Below are positions 12,101-24,100 of a DNA stretch of 64,000 nucleotides, piece by piece. Position 1 is the first letter of the stretch, and every line of letters starts with the position of its first letter. The notes under the pieces were generated by a model, which ran no database searches, was not told the DNA's origin, and saw only the letters and a list, made by a program, of their open reading frames with translations. A program made the translations under genes and the position numbers. Origin of the DNA: Brachyspira murdochii DSM 12563 (GTDB lineage Bacteria; Spirochaetota; Brachyspiria; Brachyspirales; Brachyspiraceae); the NCBI RefSeq assembly GCF_000092845.1, contig NC_014150.1:186001-250000 (forward strand), written 5' to 3'.

Positions 12101-15100
12101 TCCATAATAGATAATCTGTTCTCTATATCATTTACTTTACCTTCTATATTTTCATAGATGTATTTTTCTTTCTCATCTATTTTTGACAATAGATTACTTA
12201 CTATCTCTTCGCCTTTTACTTCAGAATCATTTAAATAATTAGATATGCTTTCTCTAGCCTCATCTAATTGTCTAACTAATTCATCAATCTGACCTTCTTT
12301 CCAGAGAGATATATCATTATCTATAGATTCGATTTTACTTTTTAAATAATTTATAGAATTTTCAAATTTAATCTCGTTATCATTTCTGATATTATCCAAC
12401 TGTTCTCTTATGTCAGTAGAGAAAATACTTTTTAACTTACTGCTGTCTGACCAAGTATCTTCAAAGAAATCTATACGTTTTTCAAGTCTGTATCTGAATT
12501 CTTTATTATCATCTTTTATCTGATTAAATAAATCTGTTAATTTTTCTTTCTCTTTATCAAATAAATATGATACAAACTCATTAACTTCATCTTTTCCAGA
12601 AGCTGAAGATAATTCCTCTTTTATAGAAGATAATTTACTGTCTAATTCTTCTTTTTCAGCAGCGATAATATTTTCTAATTCTGATGACTTAAGAATATTA
12701 TCTTCTATTCTTCCTCTAACATCATCTATACTTGAATCCAATTTATTTACTTGTGAAGTTAAAGTATCCAATTCTAGAGAATATTCATCTAAATCTCTTA
12801 TAATATCATCTTTTATTCGGCTCTCAAAATCAGAAAGTTTATCTGATAAAGCTTTTACTTCATCTTTTAAGAACACATCAGTATCTGACATATTCTCCTT
12901 TAATTGATATAAATTACTTTCTAATTTCTCTAATTTAGCAAAATCATTTTTTATAGCATTAAAGGATTCTTCTAATGCCTTCTTCTCTAAAGATAACTGT
13001 TCTATAGTATTATCTTTTCTAACGGCATCTAGTTCTGCTTCTAAATTATCCAACTTCTCTAGTAAATCTAACTTATCTGATGAAATAATATCTTTTAATC
13101 TGTTCACTTCATCATCTGACGAATCTACTCTTTCTATAACAGCACTAGTAAACTCTTCAAATACATGTTCGATTTCTTTCTTCTTATCTTCAAATATAGC
13201 TGGTACTTCTTCTGTATTAAATCTTAAAGATGCTTCTTTGAAAGTTTCAAAATCTTTTCTCAAAGATTCTAAACTTTCGATTAAATCATTTTTCTCTTTA
13301 TTATGCAGCGTTAATACATTATCTTTTTCTAATATAGAGTTTTTAATTATCTCTACAGCATCATCAAAATCATTACTTAAAGCATCGTACTTATATCTGA
13401 TAGCATTAGTTTCTTCTTCCAATCTATCTGTAACAGATTTTATTTCATCATCTAAAGCAGACATATATTTATTAAATAATACAGATTCTGTTTCTTTCTC
13501 TAACTTATCAATAGCTTCTAAAACTTTTTCATTAGTTTCATATTCAAATCTTGTTACAGCATCATTAAAGCTGTTTTCCAAATTATTGAAAGATTCTCTT
13601 ACCATATTATCTAATTCTTCTTTAGTCTCATCAAGTATTAACATCTTTTCTGATACCTGATTATCTAACTTTAATGAATATTCTCTCAAATACTCATCTA
13701 TATAATTTTTCTCATTAGATAAATGTTTTTCCTCTGATTCTTCTCTTGCTTTCTCTATCTCTTCTTTTACTAGAGATGAATAATCCTTCAAAGAATTAAG
13801 TGAATTAGTATAAACTTCTTCTATTAACTTTGAATAATGTTCATAACCGTTCTTTATATCTTCTAAAAGTTTGCTGTTTTCTTCATCTCTTAAACTCTCT
13901 ATATTTTTTATCTCTTCATCATATTTACTTACAGCATTATTTAACATAGTATGGAGATTTTCTAAATTAACACCTATATCATCACTCAATCTCAAATCTG
14001 CTTCTGATAATCTGTTCTCTATAGAAGATATTTTTTCATCTAATTTAGCATAGATACTCTTCTCTTTGATTTCTATTTTTGACAATATATCTGAAAGTAA
14101 TTCTTCTGCTTTTGAATCTGAATTTTCTATGTAGCTTGATATGCTATTCTTAGCCTCTTCCAACTGTGATAATAATTTATTAATATTATTATCTTTCCAA
14201 GAAGATATATCACTTTCCATAGAATCCATTTTTTCTTTTAGCTCATTAATAGAGTTCTCAAATTTTAATTCTGTATCAGATTTTACATTTTCTATTTCAC
14301 TTCTTATATCTGAAGCAAATAAACTTCTTATTCTAGCACTGTCAGCCCAAGAATCTTCAAAATATTCTATACGTTTCTCAAGTCTATTTCTGAACTCAGT
14401 ATTATCATTATTAACTTTATTGAATAGCTCATCTAATTTTTTTACTTCTTCATTAAATAATGATTCTATTCCTTCATTTTTTCCAGACATAGAAAGCAAA
14501 TTCTCTTTTATAAGAGATAATTTATTTTCTAATTCTTCTCTGTCTTTAGAAATAGCATTTTCTAATTCCTCTGATTTATTTAAAGAATCCTGTATATTTT
14601 CTCTTATAGCTTCTATATAACTATTTAAAGTATCTACATTAGTATTAAGATTGCTCAAATCATTGGAATAATCTTCCAAATCTTTAGAAACATCTTCTCT
14701 GATTCTGTAATCAAGTTCTTCTAATTTAGAAGATAAATCTTTAACTTCATCTCTTAAATTTATATCAACATCTGACATATTATCTTTTAATTGATACAAA
14801 TTAGACTCTAACTCTTCTAATTTAGTAAAGTCATTTTTAATAGCATTAAATGATTCCTCTAATGCTGCCTTTTCTAAAGACAATCTACTTATAGTATCAT
14901 CATCTCTTAAAGCATATAGTTCATCTTTTAAATTTTCTATTTGTTCTAAAATTAAAGTTTTATCTTCATAAAGCAAATCTTTAATATAATTAATATCACT
15001 TTCTGAAGTATTTACTCTATCTAAAAGAGTAGTAGTAAATTCTTCAAAAGCATTTTCTACTTTTTGTTTTTCTTCTTCAAATAATGAAGGTATTACTTCT

Positions 15101-18100
15101 TTAGCTGATTTTAATACTTCCTCTTTGAAACTATCAAAATCATTTTTAATATCATCAATTCTTGAAGATAAAAGCTCTTTTTCTGAAGCCTGAAGTTCTA
15201 TAAGCTCATCTCTATCAAGGATAGATTCTGTTACTTTATCTAATGCTTCAGAAACATTTTTACTATTAGCCTCAATCTTATCTGACATATTTACCAAATC
15301 AGCATCTATTTTCTGATTAATTTGAGATATTTCATTTTCTATTTTTTTGTAAATAATGCCTAACTGTTCTGTTAGATAAGCACTGTATTCATTTTTATCA
15401 AATATGACTGTTTTGGCATCGTTTTCCAACTTTTTGATAACTTCCAAAAGTTTACTGTTAGATTCTTTTTCAAATTTAGATATAGCATTCTGCATATCTG
15501 CCTCTAAATTTCCAAATGAATCTTTAACCATATTTTCCAATTTTTCTTTAGCATTATTTAATACATCGATCTTTTCCGATACTTTATTATCTAATTTAGA
15601 AGAATAATTTTTCAAATATTCATCTATGTAATTTTTTTCATTAGATAAATGTTTTGATTCAGATTCTTCTCTTGCTTTCTCTATCTCTTCTTTTACCAAA
15701 TTAGAATAATCTGTTAAAGAATTAAGAGAATTATTATAAGTTTCATTTATCAAATTAAAATAATTATCATAACTAGCTTTTATATCATCTACAAGTTTTT
15801 TAGAATCCTCTAGAAGTTTATTAGCTTCCAAAGCTCTATAATTTTCTATATTTTTTATCTCTTCATCATATTTGCTTACAGCATTATTTAGCATAGCATG
15901 AAGATTTTCTAAATTAACTTCTATATCATCATGAAGTTTTGAATCAGTTTCAGATAATCTGCTTTCTATAGATGATATTTTCTCATCTAATCTGGCATAA
16001 ATATTTTGTTCTTTTTCTTCAATCTTTGCTAATACTTCAGATACAAGTTTATTTTTACTATCTTCTGTAGTATCTAAATAATCAGATATATCTCTCTTAG
16101 CATTTTCAAGCTGATGTAATAGCTCATTGATATTACCTTCTTTCCAAACAGATATATCATTATTTATAGAATCTATTTTATTATTTAGCTCATTAAGATA
16201 ATTTTCAAATTTAAGTTCTGTTTCTTTCTTAACTTCTTCAAGTTCATTACGCATCTCAGAAGCATATAAACTTCTTATTTTAGTACTGTCTGACCAAGTA
16301 TCTTCAAAATAAGTTATGCGTTTTTCTAATCTGTCTCTGAAATCTATACTGTCTTTTTTGAAATCTTCAAATAATTTATCTAATTTTTTAGCTTCACTTC
16401 CAAATAAGCCTTCTATATCTTTATTATTTCCTAATATGTTAGTTAGGTTTTCTTTTAATGAATCTAATTTATTTTCTAAGTCTTCTCTGTCTTTTAGAAT
16501 ATTATTTTCTAATTCCAATGATTTATCTATAGAGTTTTGTATTTCATTTCTGATATTTTCTATATCACTGCTTAAATTATCATAATTAGATATTATATCT
16601 TTTTCTATATAGTCTTTATCTTCAGATACTCTTTGCTCTAAGCTATCAAAACGGCTGGATAAACTTTTTACTTCATCTTTTAGGCTTATATCAGTATCTT
16701 CCATATTATTTTTTAATTCATACAAATGGTTTTCTAAATCTTCCAATTTTGAAAAATCATTCTTAATAGAATTGAAAGACTCTTCCAATGCCTGTTTTTC
16801 CAAACTAAGCTGACTTATAGTATCATCTTCTCTTAAATTATCTATCTCTTCTTTCAAGCTGTCTATTTTTTCTAATAAAGATAATTTATCTTCTGATAAT
16901 ACATCTTTCAGATAATTTATATCACTTTCTGAAGTATTTACCCTATCTAATAAATTGCTTGTAAATTCTTCAAAGGCATTTTCTATTCTCTCTTTTTCCT
17001 CTTCAAATATGGCAGGAATATCATCTCCATTAAATATAGAGCCTTTTATCATATCCAATGTTTCTTCAAAATCTATATTCAATGATTTGTATTTTTCTTT
17101 TAATTCTGATACTTCTTTATCTAGTCTTGAAGATACATTATATATCTCATTATCTATTTTAGAATTAATAGACTGTAAATGACTGTCTAATTCTGATATG
17201 TATTCTTTATAATTGAATAGTCTGTCAGAAACTTCTGATTCTAATTTAGACATAACACTATCTATTTTACTGTCTGCTTCAGAGTTAAGTTTGGCAATAG
17301 CTTCATTCAAGTTAGTGTTAAGAGCTTCAAACGAATCTCTTATCATATCATCTAATTGAGTTTTACTATCATTTAATATGCCTATCTTTTCATTTATCTG
17401 ATTATTTAATCTATCTGAATACTCTTTTAAATATTCATCTATATAATTTTTGTCAACATTAGAGCCTTTATTTTCTGCTTCTTTTCTAGCTTTTTCTATC
17501 TCTGATTTTATTCTATTAGTATACTCTGATAATGAAGATAAAGAATCTTTATATGTATTATTTATAAGTTTAGAATAATAATCATAGCCTGATTTAATAT
17601 CTTCTAACAGTTTAGAACCTTCCTCTGTTCTATGATGTTCTATATTTTTTATCTCTTCATCATATTTGTTTACAGCATTATTTACTATAGATTGTACTTC
17701 TTCTAATCCTCTGGCTATATCATCTGATACTTTAGTATCTACAATAGACAATCTATTTTCTATCTCTTCTATTTTGCTGTCTATTTTTCCGTAGATAGAG
17801 TTCTCTTTCGCTTCTATTTTTGAAAGTATATCAGAAATTAATTCTTCTTTTTTACCTTCTGTAGAATTTAAATATTCTTCTATATTTTCTCTAGCTGTTT
17901 CTAACTCTTCTAACAAATCATTAATGCGTACATCTTTCCAGCTTGATATATCCTTATCTATACTTTCTATCTTATAGCTTAAATCATTAAGATAGTTTTC
18001 AAATCTTTTTTCTGCTGCATTTTTTACTTCTTCAAGTTCATTACGCATTTCTGACGCATATAAACTTCTTATCTTAGTACTATCTGACCAAGTATCTTCA

Positions 18101-21100
18101 AAATAAGTTATGCGTTTCTCTAATCTGTCTCTGAAATCTATACTATCTTTTTTGAAGTTATTAAATAATTCATCTATTCTTTTTACTTCATTAGAAAATA
18201 AACCTTCTACTGTTTCATTATCGCCTAATATATTTATTAAACTTTCTTTTAGAGAATCAATTTTATTTTCTAAATCTTCTCTATCTTTTAGAATATTATT
18301 TTCTAGTTCTGATGATTTATTTATAGACTCATTTACAGCATTTTTTATTATATCAATATCTTTATTTAAAGCTGATATATTATTGCTTATATTTCTGTCT
18401 ATATAGTCATTATTTTCATTTATTTTATTTTCAATATCTGCAAATTTACTTGACAAATTGGCAACTTCATCTTTCAAATTAACGTCTGTAGTATACATGT
18501 TATTTTTTAATTCATGTAAGTGATTTTCCAAATCTTCTAATTTAGAGAAATCATTTTTTATAACATTAAAAGACTCTTCTAATGCCTGTTTTTCTAATGC
18601 CAATTTATTTACTTTATCCTCTTCTTTTAAAGTTCTTATTTCAGACTTTAAATCATCTATCTTTTCTAATAATGAAAGTTTATCCTCTGACAATGCATCT
18701 TTAAGATAATTAATATCATTTTCAGAATTATTTACTCTGTATAATAAAGCATTAGTAAATTGTTCAAAAGCATTTTCTATTTTTTGTTTTTCTTCATTAA
18801 ATAGAGCAGGTATATCTTCCTTTCCTGCATTAATAGCTTCTTCTTTAAAAGTATTGAAATCATTTTTAATCTCATCTATTTTACTTAATAAAAGTTCTTT
18901 TTCAGATGTATGCAAATCCATAAGTTCATCTCTATCAAGAATAGAACCTTTTATCATATCCAATGATTCTTCAAAATCTATGCTAAGTTCTTTATATCTA
19001 TTTTTTATATCAGATATTTCACTATCTAGTTTTGAAGATACATTGTATATCTCATTATCTATTTTAGAATTAAGAACTCTTAAACTATCTTCCAACTCTG
19101 CAACATAATTATTATAGTCTAATAATTTTTCAGAAGCATCTCTCTCTAATCTTTCAAGAGTAGCATTAATTTTTATATCAGCTTCTTCATTAAACTTAAT
19201 TACAGCTTCATTCAAGTTATTATTAAGAGTATTAAATGATTCTCTTATCATATCATCTAATTGATTTTTAGTATCATTTAATACATTTATTTTTTCATTA
19301 ACCTGATTATCTAATTTTAATGAATATTCTTTTAAATACTCATCTATATAATTTTTTTCATTATTAAGATGTTTAGCTTCTGTTTCTTTTCTAGCTTTTT
19401 CTATTTCTGCTTTTATTCTGTTAGTATACTCTGATAAAGAAGACAAAGAATCTTTATAAGTATTATTTATCAGTTTAGAATAATAATCGTAACCTGATTG
19501 TATATCCTCTAACAGTTTAGAACTTTCTTCAGATCTATGATGTTCTATATTTTTTATCTCTTCATCATATTTATTTACAGCATTATTTACTACAGATTGT
19601 ATTTCTTCTAAACCTCTGGCTATATCATCTGATACTTTGCTGTCTACTACAGACAATCTATTTTCTATCTCTTCTATCTTGCTGTCTATTTTTCCATAAA
19701 GAGAGTTTTCTTTTTCTTCTATTTTTGAAAGTATATCAGATAATAATTCTTCTTTCTTACCTTCAGAAGATTCTAAATAACTATTAATATTTTCTTTAGC
19801 TTTTTCTAACTGTTCTAAAAGCTCATTAATGCGTACATCTTTCCAGCTTGATATATCTTTATCAAGAGCATCAATTTTTTCTTTGAAATCATTGATATAT
19901 TCATCTCTCCAAGAAGCTGCATCATTATTAATAGTTTCTATTCTACTATTCAAATCATTAAGATAATTTTCTAGTTTTACTTCAGTTTCTGCTTTTATGC
20001 TGTCTAATTCATCTCTTAAATCAGCTGCATACAAACTTCTTATCCTGTTGCTATCAGACCATATATCCTCAAAATAATCAATACGTTTTTCTAATCTGCT
20101 TCTAAACTCAGCATTATCAGTTTTGAAGTTATTAAATAATTCATCTAATTTTTTTACTTCTTCAGTAAACATATTTTCTATATTTTCATTTTTACCTAAT
20201 ACAGTAAATACATTATCTTTTATTGAAGTAAATTTATCATCAAGTTCAGAAGATTTACTTATAGAATCTTTTATACTGCTTTTAATATTGTCTATATTTT
20301 CAAATAAATTATCATTGTCTGCAGCAACTTTTAATTGGAAATCTTCAAATCTATCGTTTAAATGATAAAAATTGCTTTCCAAATCGTTCAATTTAGAGAA
20401 ATCATTTTTTATAGCATTAAAAGAATCTTCCAAAGACTGTTTATCTAAAGCAAGCTGAGCTATAGTATTATCTTCTCTTATTGATTCTATATCTCTTTTA
20501 ATATTTTCAACTTTTTCTAGGAAAGAAGCCTTATTTTCAGATATAGCATCTTTTACATTATTAATATCATTTTCAGAATCTACCATTCTATCAAGTATTG
20601 CAGTAGTGAAATCTTCAAATGCCTTTTCTATCTTTTCTTTTTCCTCATTAAATAGGGTAGGGATATCCTCTTCATTAGCCTTCAATAATTCATCTTTGAA
20701 AGTATCGAAATCTGTTCTCAAAGTTTCCATCTGTTCAGATAAAAGTTCTTTTTCTGATGAATGAAGCTCCATAAGCTCATCTCTGTCAAGAATAGAACTT
20801 TTTATCATATCTAAGGCTTCATCAAAATCAGTACTCAAATCTTTATATTTTGTTTTCACATCAGATATTTCACTGTCTAATTTAGAAGAAATATTATAAA
20901 GTTCATTGTCTATTTTTGCACTAATGGCTCTTAATTGTTCTTCCAAGTCTGACATATATTTCTGCTCACTGAACAATCTTGCTGCTGCTTCTCTCTCTAA
21001 TCTTTCAACAACAGAGTATATTTGAGTGTTTGCTTCTTCATTAAATTTAGATATAGTATCATTCAAATTAGCATTAAGAGTGCTGAATGAATCTTTTATC

Positions 21101-24100
21101 ATATCATCTAACTGAGCTTTACTTTCAGTTAATATACTCAATTTATCATTAACATGAGCTTCTATTTTTTCAGAATAATCTAGTAAATAATCATCTATAT
21201 AGTTTTTTTCATTAGCTAAATGTTTCTCTTCGGATTCTGCTCTTGCTCTTTCTATTTCTTTTTTAATATTATCAAGATGAGTTTCTAATTCTGCCACAGC
21301 ATCTTCATAAATTTTATCTATCATTATAGAATATTCTTCATAATCTTCACGTATACTGTTGCCCAAATCTTCCATATCAGATATTAAATCTTCAGCCTCA
21401 TTTGCTCTATGATGTTCTATTCTTTTTATTTCTTCATCATATTTTGCAACAGATTCATTTATTCTATTATGAATACTTTCCAAGCTATTTCCTATAGCAT
21501 TATTTAATTTTTCATCTATATCAGAAAGTTTATTTTCAGCATTTAATATTTTTTCATCTATACGAGAATATATTTCACTTTCTTTATTTTCTATACTGCT
21601 TAGCATATCGATTAAGAATTGATTTTTCTTAGATTCTGAAGTGTCTATAAAGCTTTCTATTCCTTTTCTTGCATCTTCTAACTGAGCAAGTAAAGTATTC
21701 AAATTACCATTTTTCCAATCATATATATCCTCTTCAATTAGTTTCATTTTTTCTTTTAATTGAGCTATATGATTGTCATACTTAACATCAGCTTCTTTTC
21801 TTATGTTTTCAACTTCTTCTCTTATATCTGAAGCATATATACTTTTTATTCTAGTATTATCAGACCATACGTCCTCAAAATAAGATATACGTTTTTCTAA
21901 TCTGTCTTTAAAGTCTTCATTATTAGAAGCTAAACTTTCAAATATAGAGTTTAATCTTTCTTTTTCATTATTGATTAATAACTCAACTTCATTTCTATCC
22001 AACAAGCTGGATATATTATTTTTAACAGTTTCAAAATTTTTATTAAGATTTTCTATATCTTTATATAGACCATTTGAATCTTTTTCTATCTTTTCCTCTA
22101 AATTATCTCTGAAACTTTTTAATTTATCAGATAAATCTTTAACATCATCTTTTAATCCGCTGTCAATTCCTTCCATTCTGTTTTTAAGAGAAACAAAATC
22201 TTTTTCCAAATCCATTATTTTATCAAAATCATCTCTTAAAGCAGTTAAAGAGTTTTCAAGAACAGCCTTTTCTTCAGATAAAACAGTTACAGTATTATCA
22301 TCTTTTATATCATCAACATCTTTTCTTAAAAGTTCTATTTGAGATATTAAATGACTTCTCTCTTCAGATAATACATCTTTTATATAATGTATATCACTTT
22401 CATTATCAGTAAGTCTCATAAGTAGGTTCTTACTAAACTCATCAAACATTCTTTCTATTCTTTCTTTTTCTTCATCAAATAGGGCAGGTATCTCTACTTC
22501 ATTTGTTCTTACTATATTATCTTTAAATAGTTCAAACTCTTCTTTTATATCTTCTATCTGATTTTTAAGAAGTTCTCTTTCGCTGTCATGTAGGTTTATC
22601 AATTCCGCTCTATCTATTATAGAAGATTTAATTTCTTCCATTCTGTTATTAACATCTTCATTACTATCTGAAATATTAGACTTTATCTCATCTATCTGTT
22701 CAGACAATGTTTCTTTTATAGTTTCTATGATATTAGAGATATCATTCATTTTTTCTAGTCTGATTTCATGATCGTCTAATATAGCAAGTACATTTTCATT
22801 ATTAGAAATTAATTTATCTGCCTGTTCTCTTAATCTATCATCAACATTATCTTTTAATGATATAAACTCATTTCTCAAATCTTCTAATGTTAGACCAAGA
22901 CTATCTCTAACTTCAGCTGCTGTATTAGATATAACTTTTTCAGCATGCTTTTTAATTTTAGCAATAGACTGCAATGCTTTCTTATGATTAGCTTTTCTTA
23001 TTTTAGCTAATATTTTAGAAAAACCGCTGTATAAAGTATTGAATGAATCATTAAGCTCTTCATTTAGGCGATTAACCTCATCATCTATTTTTGAAGATGC
23101 TTTATTCAAATAATCATCTATATAATTAGCTTCATTAGTAAGATGTTTAGCTTCAGATTCTTCTCTTGCTTTTTCTATTTCATCTTTCAAAGTATTCACA
23201 TACTCATTTAAAGAAGTTTTTTCTTTATTGCAGAGTTCTTCAAGCATATTAGTATACTGTTCATAATCTTTTCTTATGCCAGCACCTATATTTTCTACAT
23301 CCTCTATAATGCTTTTATTTTCTTCAAGTCTGTAAGTTTCTATTTCTTTTATTTCATCCTGATATTTAGCTATAGCATTATCTATTAATAATTTAAGTTC
23401 ATCTAATTTTTTAGAAGTATCATATTCTATATTTGTAAATATAGTCTCTGTTCTTTTAGCAATTTCATCTTTTTTATCTGCTATATAAGAATTCATTTCT
23501 CCTGTTTTAGCATCAACAACAGACTGCATATTATTAGCATTATCAATTATTTCACTAATTCTCTCGCCTAGATTTTCTATACGCATTTTATATTCATCTG
23601 TCATTAAAGAAGCATGGTGCTTTAATTCTTCATAATCATCTTTTAGATTATTAGAATACTTCTCAAGCATAGCATGATATTCAGCACTTATAGCATTCAA
23701 ATCAGCTCTTCTTTCATCTAATACACCATCAATTTTTTTATCCAAAGAATTATATTTATCTTCTATATCAGACATTAATTCTTTTTCTTTATCTTCAGCA
23801 TTTTCATACACTTTATTTATTGTACGTTCAAAAGCATCTCTTCCATTTTCAACTCTATGCAAGATGTCTTCAATTTCATCTTTTATTTTATTCATACTCT
23901 CTCTTTTTTCATTTAAAAGAGTATCAAATGAATCTGTAGCCTGACGAAGTTCATCATGAAGCATATCAGCTACTTCTTTTTTAGTTTCTTCATTGAATTT
24001 TATATTTTCATCTATAGCAGTGTCTACTTTATTTCTAAAATCATCTAAAGAATTTTCTATACTGCTCATTAAAGCATCATGTCTTTTTTCGCTTTCATCA

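Noticed and set aside
5900-22000. Regularly spaced repeats considered as a CRISPR array or satellite DNA
   Set aside because: Spacing is about 2 kb, repeats are degenerate and lie inside one coding frame with conserved protein sequence.
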